Positions 1 to 12,964 are shown, counted from the first letter of the stretch. The stretch: 64,000 nt of DNA from Anthostomella pinea (GCA_963556695.1 CAUWAG010000018.1:3782001-3846000), one strand, 5' to 3'. Notes: generated from the letters alone by a model not told the origin. Numbers and translations: made by a program.

Positions 1-658
1 GCCTCTTGCCCTTGAGGCCCCAGAGACTGCCCGTATACCCATCCAGATCCCCGTCCAGATCCAAATACGCATCATCCACACGAGTGCCACCACGCACGCC
101 CCTAGCCACGACATCCCCGCCCGCAAGCGGAAGCGCACGCGCAAGAGTAAACGGCCCATCATCTCCCCCATCCCCATTCCCCATCCCCACCCCCAACCCC
201 ACCCCCAGCCCATCCCCACCACCCCCCTCCTCCGCAATATCATGCAACAAAAAAGCCCCCGACGCGTAATACATAGCATCATAATAAACCGTGAACACGA
301 TACCAGCAACAATCACGCCGACCACAGCGACCGTGACCCCGACCAGGAACGCCCACCGCAGCCGCGGCCGGTCCTGGAACGGACACTAGCGGTGCCAGTC
401 GAGGCGGGCCCTGAGCGAGTTCCTGTCGATGTTCCAGAGCTGGCGGGGTTTGTGCTCGGCGCATTGCTGAGCTGGTTTTGAGGAGGTCGTGCGGGTGCGG
501 CTACCGGTGCGGGTGCCGGAGAAGGCACTGCGCGAGAGGGCTGGCTTTGGTGCTGTTGGTTCTTGTGGTTGGTCATTGGGGGCCGCGGTGGTCGAGGAGG
601 TGTTGTCGGGTTTCTCGCTGGTGACGGCGAGCGAGTTGGATGAAGGTTCTTGCGCCAT
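1..658 (-). CDS. Single-pass membrane protein, 5' part only (cut by left edge)
   Basis: I do not recognise this protein. On the minus strand an ATG at 658 opens a Ser/Thr/Pro-rich N-terminus beginning MAQEPSSNSLAVTSEKPDN. Around 345-270 the same strand encodes a strongly hydrophobic stretch (FLVGVTVAVVGVIVAGIVF) followed by a Gly/Asp-rich segment that runs off the window. The N-terminal frame meets an in-frame TAG at 388-386. The transmembrane part follows in the same frame, so a small intron, an alternative frame or a disabling stop must lie between about 500 and 386; I could not fix a convincing donor and branch site. The layout (low-complexity N-terminus, one membrane helix, then an extracellular or lumenal part) suits a type II or cell-surface protein. 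Function unknown. Confidence 0.45.
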
Positions 659-1840
659 GAGTAGTTACGTTATGTACAATAAGGGTCAAGCGTAGGGCTG
701 GTTTCGAAGTTGCCTGGATCCAGGAACTTCAAGTGGATATAGATAGGTAAGCTAGGGTACGGTTTGAACTCGTAAGTTCTTCAGTAGGTAGTAAAGAATA
801 CTGCTGCTATAGGGTTAGGGTTCGTTCATAGGTGGTGTCGAATATGTGTAGGTACTCAGGACAGCCAAGTTGATTTCGAGGACAACGATTGGCATCAAGG
901 TTCATACACCACAGGCGGTTACTTCCTGATATCAAAGGTACCTACCTGTCAGGCTCTCGGAAAGACACTTTGGCATCAGCCACTTGCCTTTTAAAAGGCA
1001 GCCCACTGGTTGGGCAAGTCGTCAGGACTCCTAGCATTATTGGCAGAAGGAGCAGCGCGGTGCTCCCGAAAGCATGACCCGTATACGGCATGTTGCTACA
1101 TTGAACATCCAGAAGTCTCCGTACACCCTTTGTTCACCGAGCAACGGTATATCTATTGTGAATGGAACGCTCACTCAGGGAAACCATCCTACATGGCTTT
1201 TGGTGGATCAAAGCTGCGCATCCCAGGGTGTTTACTCCATTAATATGAGTAGCTTTGACATCCAACACTTGATAGAGGCATGCCGAGCGGAGATCGATGG
1301 GGGAGTGACTGTAATCTCGTACAATGCGGGATCCGAGCCTGTTACTAACAGATGTAAGAAGCGAGAATGTTTTGATGAGTAGATCACATGTGCGAGTAGT
1401 CATCATTTTGAGATTCATGATTGCTTCGTAATTCATGGGTATATCGGACTATGCTACATCAATATCTTCCACACTTGGGAGTGTGTAGTAAAGGCCACAA
1501 TGTGATGTCGTTCTCTAACACCCGCAAGTTCGCCCCAACGCATTACCAGGATCTATCCTGAGGCACCGCCCTGTGGGTATACATCTATGTTCAAAGCCCT
1601 ACGGCGACCGCATATGTGCATATGTATGAAGAGCATCATCCGTACTTATGCAAGAGGCCAACACTGTGTACAATGCCTTCGTGAATAGTCGTCAAAGAAC
1701 CCCCAGCTCTCCAAGCATATGGTATTATGGCGATCGATTCCAGCCACGCACCCAATGCATGGAGATATGGGTATGCCGAGTTCGAAGTTACAAAATTGAA
1801 AGTATGCAAGTCCAGGCGTTTGTGACCGTGCTTTCAATCT
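659..1840. other. Intergenic, no supported gene
   Basis: Only short overlapping open frames with no recognisable product. The stretch separates the upstream end of the left-edge gene from the 3' end of the GH72 gene. One TAGGGTTAGGG string at about 810-820 resembles telomere repeat but is too short to mean anything. Confidence 0.6.
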
Positions 1841-3250
1841 TCAAAGCCAAAATGTGAAAATCATCATGACACCCGCAAGACCAGCCCCCATAGAGGCGAT
1901 CTCCTTGGAACCGGCGACTGCATTTTTTGTCTCAGACGGGCTGGCAGCAGCAGCAGCACCAGTGCCAGTAGCAGATGGCATAGACGAGTAGGTACTGCTG
2001 CCCAGGGTAGCTCCCAAAGTGGGGAGAGCGACATTGCCCTGGACGAGCCATCCACCGGGCGTGGAAGCTGGGCACTCCCGTGTCGAGACGGAGCTGGCAT
2101 CGTAGTCGGATCTGGCAACACCTGTTGGCGTGATTCTTGCCCACTGTTCGCTCAAGTTGGAAAAGTCAGGCGAGACAGGCGTGGGAGTTCCCGCTCGCGA
2201 GAAGCCACCTTCAATGTTTGCGCCCGTGGCAGTCGCAGCGACGGTAGGTCCGTATGAGATAAGACCATAATCATTGGCTTCTTGGAGCCATTCGTAGATG
2301 ATAGCTCCACTCCAGTCGTGTATCATGTCTTCGCCGAATATGGCGGCCTGGTCTTCAAACAGACGCGGGCCCGGTTTGTTACACCCAGTTTCAGAGAAGA
2401 AAATGGGAACGGGGAAATTCTTGGCCTGTTCCTGGAGGTTCGCGTAGCCCGATTGTTCATAGGTGGTTGGATCGCACCATTGGTACGAGTTCAGGCCGTA
2501 GAAGTCGATGTTTTCGCTGGAGTTGCCACCACAGGTGAGGTAATCCTGGATCCACGGGCGAAGCTCAGCAATGTCAGTAGCAGAGTAGCCGACGGGGATC
2601 TTCCGGTAGCCCTTTGAATCCCGGTATGCCTTCAGATCCCGGCAGGCAGCCTTGATGAAGGGCGCAGCGTGCGATTGGTTGTTGATGGCGATGATTTCGT
2701 TACCCACGAACAAGCCGAGCAGGTTGTCGTACTGCTGGAAAGTATCCAGGACCCCGGAATAGGAATCGAACTGGTCTTGATTCCAGTAGGGGTCGTTCTA
2801 TGACTCTGAATTAGCCACAGCCGCTAAGACATCAAGCTACTGCTCAGACACTTACGGGCAGGATGTACGTGGAGAAGGTATCCATATCTACCATGGTGTA
2901 GATACCAGCGTCCGAGAAAGCCTTCATGCAGCCGTCGTGGTCCCCGTTCGCATCGACGTGGTAGACACGAATGGTGTTGACACCGAGCTTCTTCATCAGT
3001 GTCGCATCTCGTGTGCATTGTTCGGTGTCGACCAAGGGATCGTCTGTCGGGATGTTGATGTTAGGTTGGAGGTGCGAAGAGTTTCGAGGGTCTTGGTCAA
3101 GCACTAACCAGGAACCAGTTGGTAAGCAACACCCTTGATGAAGAACTGATCACCATCACTGGTGAAGAACTTGTTCCCAACAGCCTCGATGGTGGGGATC
3201 GCAAAGGTGGTGGCAGCGCCACATAAGGCAGCGATCAATGAAGCGCGCAT
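1841..3250 (-). CDS. GPI-anchored 1,3-beta-glucanosyltransferase (GH72, Gas/Gel family)
   Basis: This enzyme cuts and rejoins 1,3-beta-glucan chains in the cell wall, acting at the plasma membrane. I read three exons: 3250-3109, 3043-2856 and 2797-1841, with introns GTTAGT...ACAG and GTAAGT...TAG, giving about 428 residues. A signal peptide (MRASLIAALCGAATTFA) is followed by the GVAYQLVPDDPL motif typical of the family. The acid/base Glu lies in LFVGNEI (about residue 144) and the nucleophile Glu in FFSETG (about residue 246). A Ser/Ala-rich linker and a hydrophobic tail ending MIFTFWL form a GPI-attachment signal. There is no cysteine-rich CBM43 (X8) domain, so it belongs to the shorter Gas/Gel subgroup. 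All key residues are present, so it should be active. Confidence 0.93.
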
Positions 3251-5099
3251 CTCGAGTGGTGGTCAAGCGAGTGTATGGAATGAATGCCGAGCTGCAATGA
3301 ACGTATTTCCAATCCAGTTTCAGGCCCGTAGGGATATCAGTACAGAACCAAGGGCTGTGATGGAGCTTGAAGCACGTGAAGCTTCTACCAAGTTGACGCG
3401 GTGATCTTGGTGGTCTTGGTTGTCTTGGTGGTGGTTGAACGACAGTCGTCTGGACGATAAGGTACTGGCCGACGCAGTTGATATTGATGTAACGTATTTC
3501 AGTTCGCTATCAGCAGGCGGTTCGAGCCTTCTGTCGGGGCAGACTGTTTGCTGTTTTGGAGGAAGAAAGAAACGACGGTGATCCAACAACCGTGACCTGG
3601 GCTTGCCAGTAGGGTAGCGAGTGGACGTGGAAGTGGAAGTGGAAGTAGCAGCAACGAGAGTGTCCCTGCTCCAGCAAACACAGCAGCAAACAAATAAACG
3701 ACCGTTTGGTTAGTCCTACTCAATCGACTCGGCCAGATCCGCAGGCGTGTAACTCGCAGGAAGTCGCGCGCACAACAGCTGGTGAGAGGGAAGGAGGAGG
3801 AGGAGGAGGAGGAAGAGGAGGCAGAGAAGGAAATCATAAATGGCAGTCTGGCAGAGATAGGAAACAGATCCGGACCCGCATCCACGCGCATCCTAGCTTA
3901 CTGGCTTCCCCGGTTCGCCAGTAAACCTTGCTCTTGTGATGGCACCGGCAGCAGTAGCATCGGCCTGAATCAGACATGCTCTTTCTGTCCGACTGTCTGA
4001 TAGGGTGAAGGCTAGGCCGCTCCGGGGGATCTCCAACACGCTGCCAGGGCGGCCGTTGTCGTCGCATCTGCTGGGTTTCATTAGTGATTGTGCCAATCCT
4101 AATGAGGTCGACAGCTCCTCGAGCCGTCCACGCTTCTACGGGCCGGGTCAGAAATCAAGGACACGCCAAGAACAAGGATTTGACCCCCTTGTACCTAAAA
4201 TTACTTACATAGATCCCACGCACAAAAGATTCCGCGAAGCCACGCCAAGCAGCAAGAAGCAACCACCGAGAGCACGAGGGATCACGACGCGTCCCGCAGG
4301 ACGTGAATGAGCGTTGCAGAATCGGGCTAGGGCTTGCTACTCGTGAGTGACCAAAGCACGAAGCGGCAACCTGCTTCTGTCATGACCTCTTGCACCACCT
4401 TTCACTTGCAGCATCTTCCTTGTCGATCATCCGCTTCCCCCACCCGAGCCCAGCGGCCCATGGGGATTCTCCATTTTGGAATGCTCTGAATCATTGAGGC
4501 GTGAGCAGCAGACTCTTCTCGTGGCGATAAATTTTCTAGTTCCAACAGCCACAAGAGATGTACTGGTCCTGCCCGTGGTTCTTGGATTAGCCACTTGGCA
4601 ACTTAAGCGAGGCTACCTAGGTAGGCAATCTTGTCCTTTGCCGATATTAGCAGGGACCGTTTGTGGCGCCGTCCGGGGTTTCTGTGCGCATTGGCATCGT
4701 GCCGCCGTCAGATGGAAGAGATAGATCATTGTGAAACCCAGCTTTCATCACATTGGCCAGAAGCTGCAAGGTCCTGTCTGGCGTTGTTTAATAAACTTGT
4801 TTCCGTTGAAGGACCTCAAGCTGAGGATGGCTCAGCCGCGTTGACTTCTGTTTTTGAAATTGCCTACTGACGAATGAGGCATACCTGCCGGTCATATCAT
4901 GACTGTTACTTTATCAATTGCGACCTTGTTTCAAGTGACGTCTGGATCATAAAGAATCTGGAGATGCAGCTGCCCGGGGCCCGGAGATGGCCCGGGGGAT
5001 GTTCGTTGGAAGTATCTCAGAAATTCAAAACCTACCTACAGCGAAAGGTACGTGTACATGTAGGCAAAGGCCTCGTATGCTAAGGTAGTTCTTGTTGAA
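3251..5099. other. Intergenic, promoter side of GH72 gene
   Basis: No supported gene. A GGA-rich tract at about 3788-3822 reads as a pyrimidine tract on the GH72 strand and may belong to its promoter or leader. Open frames here are short and compositional. Confidence 0.55.
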
Positions 5100-7310
5100 T
5101 AACAAACGGTACCCCTAGACGACAGATGTCCTAGACGTTGAGATTCTTCTCATACCGAAAAACTGAAAGAAAGCCCTTTACAATTACAAGCTTATCAGCT
5201 CGCTCCGGTCTGCGCTGCGCGCAGCCCAGAGAGTTAGGGTCAACGCATCCTATTAAAACACATCCACCTGGGATGTATTTAAAAACAGGTGGCATTACTA
5301 CTTCAAGGCAGGTACTATTCAATGAACGCTTCTCCACGCATACCGGTAGGGCCTGACCACCTAAGAACACTACGGGCACCTTGGAACACCACCACTTAGG
5401 AATACCATCACCTGAGAACACTATCACCTGAGAACACTACCACATAAATAATGCTTAAACACAGGTAACATTACCACTTAAAAACAGGTGCTATTTATTA
5501 AACGTTACTTTGTAATAAGTTAAATGACGTGTGACGGTCCAGCACCTGTATCCACCTGGTTAGATACTCAGTCATCAGGTCACGTGTAGATTAGATAAGG
5601 AAGGACACCACCATATGTGCTGCAGCCATTTGGGTGCACACACACCTGGATTCTTTTCCTTCCTCACCTTGTTATTTTTGGAATACCACAAGTTTTCCAG
5701 CACAACGCCGCAGGCATCGTGACATGACGCTGTTTTTTTAAAACAGCGGCTTTATTATCTTTAAAAAGGGTCATTTATTTAAATAATACTTAAAAACGGA
5801 TAGTACTTTCTTTTTAAAACAGGTATTATTTATCCAGAAGCGCTTTTACTAGCCCTGGGAAAAGGTCACGTAATAATAGCTTAAAATAGCTATATTATAA
5901 AGACGTATAGTTATAACACACATATAAGCTTTATTTACACACTGTGAGAATTATGGTGGCTTTGCTGGTTAAAGGGGTCAATAGAAGCAGCTGGATGAAA
6001 GAGCTTTGTTAGATGATCTAAGGATAGGCCCTGCTTTGTGGTTTGAGTGTGTATTTAGTATTAAATTAAGCCCTCTATGTGATGGTGCCTAGCTACCTAG
6101 CCACCACCATTAGCCCTAGTCCCCGTCACGTGCAAGCCACATGACCTGATCAACATTGCTCTGTAGTCGAATTGCGGGGCGGTCGCTTAGATCTATCCCA
6201 CCAGCTAACTTGGCTACGGGTCAGGATCTTCTTTTCCTTTCCCACTCAATGATTTTCATACGTATACAGTAATTAGATCTATTGCGCTCCTACTTTGTAA
6301 TACGGATTGTGACACTCTGACCTATAGCCAGAACAAGCAAGCAACTAGGAAATCTACCCTTATTCCGCACCGATACAGGATTCCCAATACACACTTTAAA
6401 TAAATTTCTTTAATAATAACTGTGAGATTATAGAAGGGTCACAAGCCTTGGGGTGTGAGCGGTCGCTGCAAATGTTGTTGTTGTGACGGCCTGCACAGAC
6501 CTTCCCACATGACAAGTGGATACTTCCTAATAGGGGAAGGATCTGACCAGAGGATCCCCTTAAAAGGGCAACCTCCTACTGTACCTATCTCTCTCTCTCT
6601 TCCTTTCCTCTCTAGTCTTGATATTCTCGTCAATAGAGTAATAGCTGCTTGCTGCCGGCCATATCCCAGCTCCTCAGTACGCTCGCCGTGACAGTTGTCA
6701 TTCTCAAGTATACTCGGCAGGGCTAATCTACAGCTAAATACCATACTGCACCATGCCAGGGTGTATCAACTGTTCCTTTGACAGCCTCCTAGTGGGTACT
6801 GCACCTAAAGGCACCATATCTGGGATCCAATATCTGACAATAACTTAAATGCAAAATCTAATAATTTAAACGGTTAAATAAATTACTTTTATATAACGTT
6901 TATATGTAAATTTTGAATAAATATACCATTTAATTATCTACTTATAAAAGTAAACGTTTAAAAATTTAAAGTAAAACGAAAAGGTTCAATTAGGTAATAC
7001 TAATTATAGCAGTACATTTATATCAAAGAAGACTACACGTGTGATAGTTCCACCATCCATCAGGTCTAGCGATGGTCCCCATGGTCCCTGGGTCACGTGA
7101 CTAAGCACGTGACTGATCGGACGATAGGTTGATCCATGCCTTGGTGGGTCTGGTGGGGGACGACTGCGCACATCTAGCTGCCCACCAATTCGGGTGCATC
7201 TCCAGATCTTTCTTTTCCTTCAACCAGAGTTCGTTATACGTCAATAGTTAATAAGGGTCCCTGTATCTTTACAATACATTTACGGAATCGTGACAACACG
7301 AGATAGATAT
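5100..7310. repeat. AT-rich degenerate repeat block, RIP-like
   Basis: This block is AT-rich, full of stops, and holds no gene. A roughly 150-200 base unit recurs as diverged direct copies near 5570-5700, 6120-6310 and 7075-7300. Shared landmarks in order are a CACGTG-containing start, a GGGTGCA-like or GGGTCAG-like spacer, a GATCTTTCTTTTCC-like tract, ATACGT...AGTTAATAA-like and ACGGA(A)T(C/T)GTGACA-like ends. A shorter unit containing TTAAAAACAGGT recurs at about 5278, 5455, 5485, 5790 and 5815. Such divergence with AT enrichment is what repeat-induced point mutation leaves on old transposons, but I have not counted TpA/ApT indices. Confidence 0.55.
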
Positions 7311-7585
7311 AATTACAGGAAAGAGAGAGAAAGAGTCCTTTAACCAAGTGGCTTCTTGCTCGGTCAGCTGGCCAGCAGCTGCCTGTCTCCAGCATACAGA
7401 GTTGGCCCCTCCCCCGCCAGCTGTCTATCGCAGTGGGATATTGATAAGATGATAGGGTAAGATACCGCCACATCTCCACAATTCTCGAGCTTGGCTACCT
7501 TATCGCCGCGATCTTCAAGACTTTTTTGAATGGCCCATTCTGATACTATTTGACAAACCCTCTTGGGAACTCAGGCGTCGCGAAC

Positions 7586-9514
7586 ATGGTGAGAGCCGCC
7601 TATGGAACACTGCTGTGCTACTATCATGCTAACCCGGTCTGTAGAAGATTAAGGCACTGAGTCGCTCAGCTTCGGCATACCAGCCGCCCGGCTCGGAAGT
7701 GCCCAAAGCACCTCGCAATCTCGATCCCGCTATTCGTGAGCCAGAACACCGACGAGGATGTGGTCGGTGAAGCAACTGTCTGACCTGGTATAGATCCCTT
7801 CGAACGGGCACGAGAGTACAAGAGAGCTCTCAATGCGGTCAAGTTGGAACGGATGTTTGCGCAGCCATGTGAGTTGGGCTTTCCGTTTCGGGTTGCCCAT
7901 CGATATTGGATATTGCGTCGCTAACGAGAACTTTGCGCCCAGTCATCGCCCAGCTTGGTCGCGGACACGTAAGAAAAACCGAGGACTCGAAGCTGGATTG
8001 GGAAGCTAACGAGGTCAGGTCGACGGCGTTTACTCGTTAGCCAAGGATCCAAACTCTCTCGATCGATTCGCAAGCGGTGCTGGTGATGGAGTTGTCAAAG
8101 TGTGGAATTTGACTAGCAGGGAGGAAGTTTGGAAGACCACTGCCGCAGAAAACACCGTCAAGGGGATGGCATGGACAAAGGACCAGAAGCTCCTCACCGT
8201 CTCCGCCGACAAGAATGCGAAGCTCTTCGATCCATACAATACCCCGAGCGACTCGGCTCCGATCAACACTTGGCTGGGAGGGCACGCACTATCAAGCATA
8301 AGCATGCATAGATCGAAGAACGCGTTCGCCGTCTCCTCCGATTGCATCTCGGTCTATGATCTGGATCGGTATACGGCAGCCCCCGAGGTACTTCGATGGC
8401 CGAAATCCGGGGAAACCATCACATCCGTGGCCTTCAACCAGAGCGAAACGTCTGTATTGGGGTCCACATGTACCGATCGATCGATTACACTCTTCGATCT
8501 GAGAACTTCGGCTGCGCTGTCACGGACATTCCTTGACTTCTACTGCAACAAGCTGGCATGGAATCCGGTCGAGCCGATGAACTTTGCGGTTTGCTCAGAG
8601 GATCATAACAGCTACATGTTCGATATGCGTCGCATGGACCGTGCTCTGAACGTCTTCAAAGATCACGTGGCAGCCGTCATGGATGTGAGCTTTTCGCCAA
8701 CAGGAACCGAGCTGGTCACTGCCAGTTGGGACAGAACAGTCCGATTATGGGACAGAGATCAAGGTCATTCTCGAGATGTCTGGTGAGTACAAGCAGCATC
8801 CTTTCAACTCTGGCATCCTTGTGGAAAGACTGACTTTTCCGTAGTACGTATACCGAAGTTTTTTGCTGCTTCCGTCCTAGACACGGTCCGGGAAACGGAT
8901 CTCGAAATCGCAAGATTCCAGCCTTGCGAATGGTAGCTGACACGATTAGATCATACCAAACGAATGCAGAGAGTTTTCGCGTAAGTCTCTTCATGCTGAC
9001 TCTTTGTATATATCTGACCAGTGAAAACAGGACCGAATATACGCCTGATAGCAAGACTGTCATCAGCGCTAGTGACGACGGCAACGTGAGACTGGTAAGT
9101 TTGAGGTTTCTTACTAATAAAGTACTCCCTTGAATTCAGATTTGCTAACACGTCACAGTGGCGAGCCCATGCCTCAAACCGCGAGGGTGTCAAGTCAGCT
9201 CGGCATAGACAAGCACTGGAATACAACGAGGCCCTGTCGGCGAGATATAGTCATATGGTACGTCTTTTGCTGCTGAATTCACCGCGCTCAGAATTCTCGA
9301 TGATGTGTTACTGACGAAAGATGTACAGCCCGAGATCAGGCGCATTAAACGCCACAGACACATCCCTAAGGTTGTGAAGAAAGCGGGTGAGATTAAGAAG
9401 GACGAGCTTAAGGCTATCAAGAAACGAGAAGAGAACGAACGTAAACACACCAAGAAGCAGTTCGAGAAGCGGAAGAGCGAACGCGAGAAGGTGGTCCTGG
9501 CCAGGGAGAAGTAA
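7586..9514 (+). CDS. SOF1: SOF1/DCAF13-like WD40 protein of the small-subunit processome
   Basis: Sof1 works in the nucleolus within the U3 snoRNP/SSU processome needed for 18S rRNA maturation. Exons I can place: 7586-7588 (ATG alone), 7645-7735, 7794-7868, 7943-7968, 8019-8784, then parts around 8950-9094, 9158-9258 and 9329-9514. The protein starts MKIKALSRSASAYQ, carries WD40 repeats (for example LVTASWDRTVRLWD and VISASDDGNVRLW) and ends in the Lys/Glu-rich Sof1 domain (RRIKRHRHIPKVVKKAGEIK). One junction is troublesome. Exon 5 ends GATGTCTG before a good GTGAGT donor, but the conserved HTKRMQRVF of the next exon (from about 8950) is reached only by shifting one base. An intervening small exon or a one-base indel is possible. 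Everything else is typical. Confidence 0.85.
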
Positions 9515-10154
9515 TGGATCACGCCTTCGTACTATGGGACCGGTATGCTTGGGGTTTTTGCTTGCATTTGCACGGCGTTGTCAGGAATGGACAAAAATGA
9601 TACCAAGGAAACTTGCGAAAGAACTGCGAAAGAATTGCATGTTAGGTAGATGCGCATAGGATACTTTCAAGACGCCATACGGCCTCATCTTATGAATTGT
9701 AACATAAGGGTCAGCCACCAAGATGCCTCGTGGTTCGTGAAGGTTGTTGAGACACGGACCAGCCCTCGGTACGGGCCGATTCGTCAGGGGCCCTCGAGTG
9801 GGGCACCGGCGTGGCTAAACGGGGCTAAACCTGCCGCACAGGAGTTGAAACCAAAAGCGCTCGGACCATGTGTTTCAAGGCGCTTACAGCTCCTATGGGG
9901 AATGAAGTTCGGGACCCTGAAAAGTGTCAAAGTGTCATAGTGTCGCTTCAAGAGGGCAGTCGCTTCATAAGGTACAGCTGAAGCTCACTTCGTCCCATCT
10001 TTCCCACGTTCTCTTCCATTCCGCCTTCATATCTCCGAAGCTTTAACGTTGTGCTAAGTTGAATTGCTTGCTGCTGGCCAGCCCTCGTCCTGACAATCCC
10101 TTCACAAATTCAGTCGTCATCGTCTCTCGCCCGACGTCCTGAATCCCCGCCGCC
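9515..10154. other. Intergenic between SOF1 and SDR genes
   Basis: Nothing coding is recognised. The last 150 bases are C/T-rich with CCGCCATGG around the start codon, a typical fungal leader for the downstream gene. Confidence 0.6.
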
Positions 10155-11284
10155 ATGGATCATCCCCGGCCCCCGATGCGCGACTCGTGGTTTGTGCCGC
10201 TCTCAATAGATGTGCTCCTGAAGGTGTTAAACGTCACAATTCTACATCCTTTTGTAGCATGGATCATCCCGCTATGCTTTCGCGCCGAACACCAGGCCTG
10301 GGACACGCGGCCGATGGTAGTCAGTATGATCTGGGCGACGTTTGTTACGCTCCTGTGGATGGGGAACGTCATCAGCCATAAGATCGCATACGGATTACAT
10401 CGAGAGGTAGACCTAAGCGAGGAAGTCATTGTCATAACGGGAGGGGCAAGTGGCCTCGGGCTGTTGATAGCAGAAGTCTACGGCATGAGGGGCGCTACGG
10501 TCGCCATTCTGGACACTGCCGACCTGCAGAGCACCGACGCTCGCGGCATCACACATTACAAATGCGATGTGACGGACAAGGCGCGAATCGCCCAAGTTGC
10601 TGCTGAGATAGAGCGCGACGTATGTTAAACCTCATGATTTGGCTCGGGTGGTTTCGACTAACAGGGGACCTCTAGCTTGGAACACCATCCGTTTTGATCA
10701 ACAACGCCGCCATGGTCGTCGGCAAAAAGCTGCTTGACATGGACATGGAGGAAGTTGAGAAGAGCCTCACCACCAATCTCATGTCGCACTTCTATACGAT
10801 CAAGACCTTCCTCCCCGGCATGATCCGCAACGAAGCAGGCGGCACCATCGTCACACTCTCGAGCGTCATCGGTCATCTCGGCGCCGCTCAGCTCACCGAC
10901 TACGCTGCCGCCAAGGCCGGGGTGACGGCCCTGCACAAGTCCCTTGCCGCCGAGCTGCAAGAGTACCCGGAGATCAAGACGATCCTTGTCACCCCGGGCC
11001 AGCTCAGCACCCCTCTCTTCCGCGGCGTCCGGACCCCCAACACGTTCATCGCTCCCATTGTCGAGCCCATAGACGTGGCCAAGGAGATCATCAAGGGCAT
11101 CGACCTTGGCCTGAGCGACCATATCGCCATGCCCCTATACGCCCGGTGGGTCGACTGGTACAATGTGCTACCTGTTGGTCTTCAGAAGATCGCCCGGAGG
11201 GTTGCCGGCGTGGACGGGAGCATGGATACGTTCGTTGGCCGGGATGGCAGCGACTTGAGCGAGAAAAATGGCACCTTGATATGA
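10155..11284 (+). CDS. Membrane-anchored short-chain dehydrogenase/reductase (RDH/17-beta-HSD-like)
   Basis: An NAD(P)-dependent oxidoreductase of the classical SDR family, resembling fungal retinol dehydrogenase or DHRS-type enzymes that act on lipids or steroids at the ER or lipid droplets. The substrate cannot be read from sequence. There are two exons, 10155-10619 and 10676-11284, with a GTATGT...CTAAC...CTAG intron, giving 357 residues. One or two hydrophobic segments precede the fold (residues about 15-42 and 53-71). The cofactor motif TGGASGLG is at about 95-102, with INNAA at about 163-167, the catalytic Ser in TLSSVIG (about 217) and YAAAK (Tyr about 231, Lys about 235). The full set of SDR residues is present. 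Confidence 0.88.
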
Positions 11285-12560
11285 AACCCGCCACGTTACG
11301 GGTTCGCACGGTCTAGGGGATATACTAAAAGGAATCGTGTACGATATTACTAAGGCATCTCAGACAGTCGTGGCGCTGGCGTCTGCGCGTCTCTTGAGGC
11401 TTAATGTGTAAGTTACGTATGGTGCGGAGAATGGAACACACGATCTGCACGGAGTTGAGCCCGAAGAGAGGATTGATCGCCCCTATGCAATGGCACTGTT
11501 CGACATTGAGTGAAGGGCAGAACTCGAACCGTCACTGGTGATCTCTGCAACCTGACAGAAGCAGCCGGCCATCCACGAGACAGGGCTCGACAGCTACATC
11601 CGGCAAGTAGTACATCGAGGCTCGGTTGGGAATTTCGGGCCGGTCCCATTACCAACGGTACAGTGAGTTATGAATGACCGCTGGGTATCTCACACCTATC
11701 ACACGGCTGCTCGCATCCCACGAATGCACCTCGAGCGAGCGAGGTGAGTGGTATGCAGATGGAGGTATTAGAAATGTTTTTTGGGGGCGGCTGGCTGCGT
11801 GCGCGTGTGGGCTGCCTCCCTGACGTCTGCACGTCTGCCGGACAGTGCATTATTTACTTTGCAGCTGGGTGGGTGGCTTGTGGTCGACGAGTATTCGTCC
11901 TGGTACTTGGAGTCGCTGATAGGATTAGCCAACGGTGTGGTGTCCTGCTCTGTGTTTGTTTGGTAGTAGATAGGTAGTCGTTTCACAGCAGCAACGGTGC
12001 TTCATGATCAGTGATCACCACTGAGCGACCTTCGAGCACGACGGCAGGGTTCCAGGCGGATAGCCCGGCCGGTCGGTATAAGTCAGGCTCGCATTCTGAC
12101 GTATGAAAGCTTGGCTGCGGGATGCTGGATCTTCATGTTGGTGTTTTCAATATATTGATGTACCTACCAGATGAAGATATATCTGGGTATCGTGTGCAAG
12201 GCAATGATTGGTTTGCGGACGGCCCAGGATGGTGGGAGTTGATGTCAGCCTCCCACGTCGTGCTGTCCCCCACATGCAGATGAGTGAAATAAATTAGGAA
12301 AGTACTTTGGATACCGCGCTTGACTGGAGAGACAACGAGGTGCGTCAATGTTCCTTCATGACAGTCCGGCAGCTGGGAAAGGGGTATTGTGATAACGCAA
12401 CATCATCGCGGGAACTGCAGAACTAAGGTAGTACTTACCCCAGACTTTTTAATGGAGCACATGTACTTGCAACGGAAACAGTTTCCTTGTTGTTATGACA
12501 GGTGTCGCAGTTCCGCTATGTGCCGCTACCGTGTAGGTGGCGTCCCTCTGTGGATGCTGA

Positions 12561-12596
12561 CTTGATAGACCACTTGATAGACCACTTGATAGACCA
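12561..12596. repeat. Perfect 12-base tandem repeat, three copies
   Basis: The unit CTTGATAGACCA is repeated three times without mismatch. It lies in non-coding sequence. Confidence 0.9.
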
Positions 12597-12940
12597 TCCC
12601 ACTAACCAATCTACTGTTCGATCGAAAGGACGGCCGCCACGTCGTCCATATTCGGCTTGGGAGGAGCAAATGTAGCTTACACACTACCTTAGACTACCAG
12701 CTCTTCGGGTTCTGAGAGGATGTCGTGTATTCTTACTGGTTTTACACAAGGTGAGTGGGGGTCACCACCGTGGTGATTATTGGAAAGAGTGACCAACGAG
12801 TTGGTGGCAGCTGAAAGCTGCGGGTGTTCAGCTGGCTGCCAATGGAAGTCGTACGATGCCGGGTCGTGTCGTTCCTTCAACATTGAACGCCTCCACACAA
12901 TCCTGTACCCATCATAACCTCCAGCTCCTTCGAGGTCCAA

Positions 12941-12964
12941 CCACTACACCACTACACCACTACA
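12941..12964. repeat. Perfect 8-base tandem repeat, three copies
   Basis: The unit CCACTACA is repeated three times, followed by a partial copy. Non-coding microsatellite-like tract. Confidence 0.85.

Noticed and set aside
810..822. Interstitial telomere repeat
   Set aside because: Fewer than two TTAGGG units; expected by chance.
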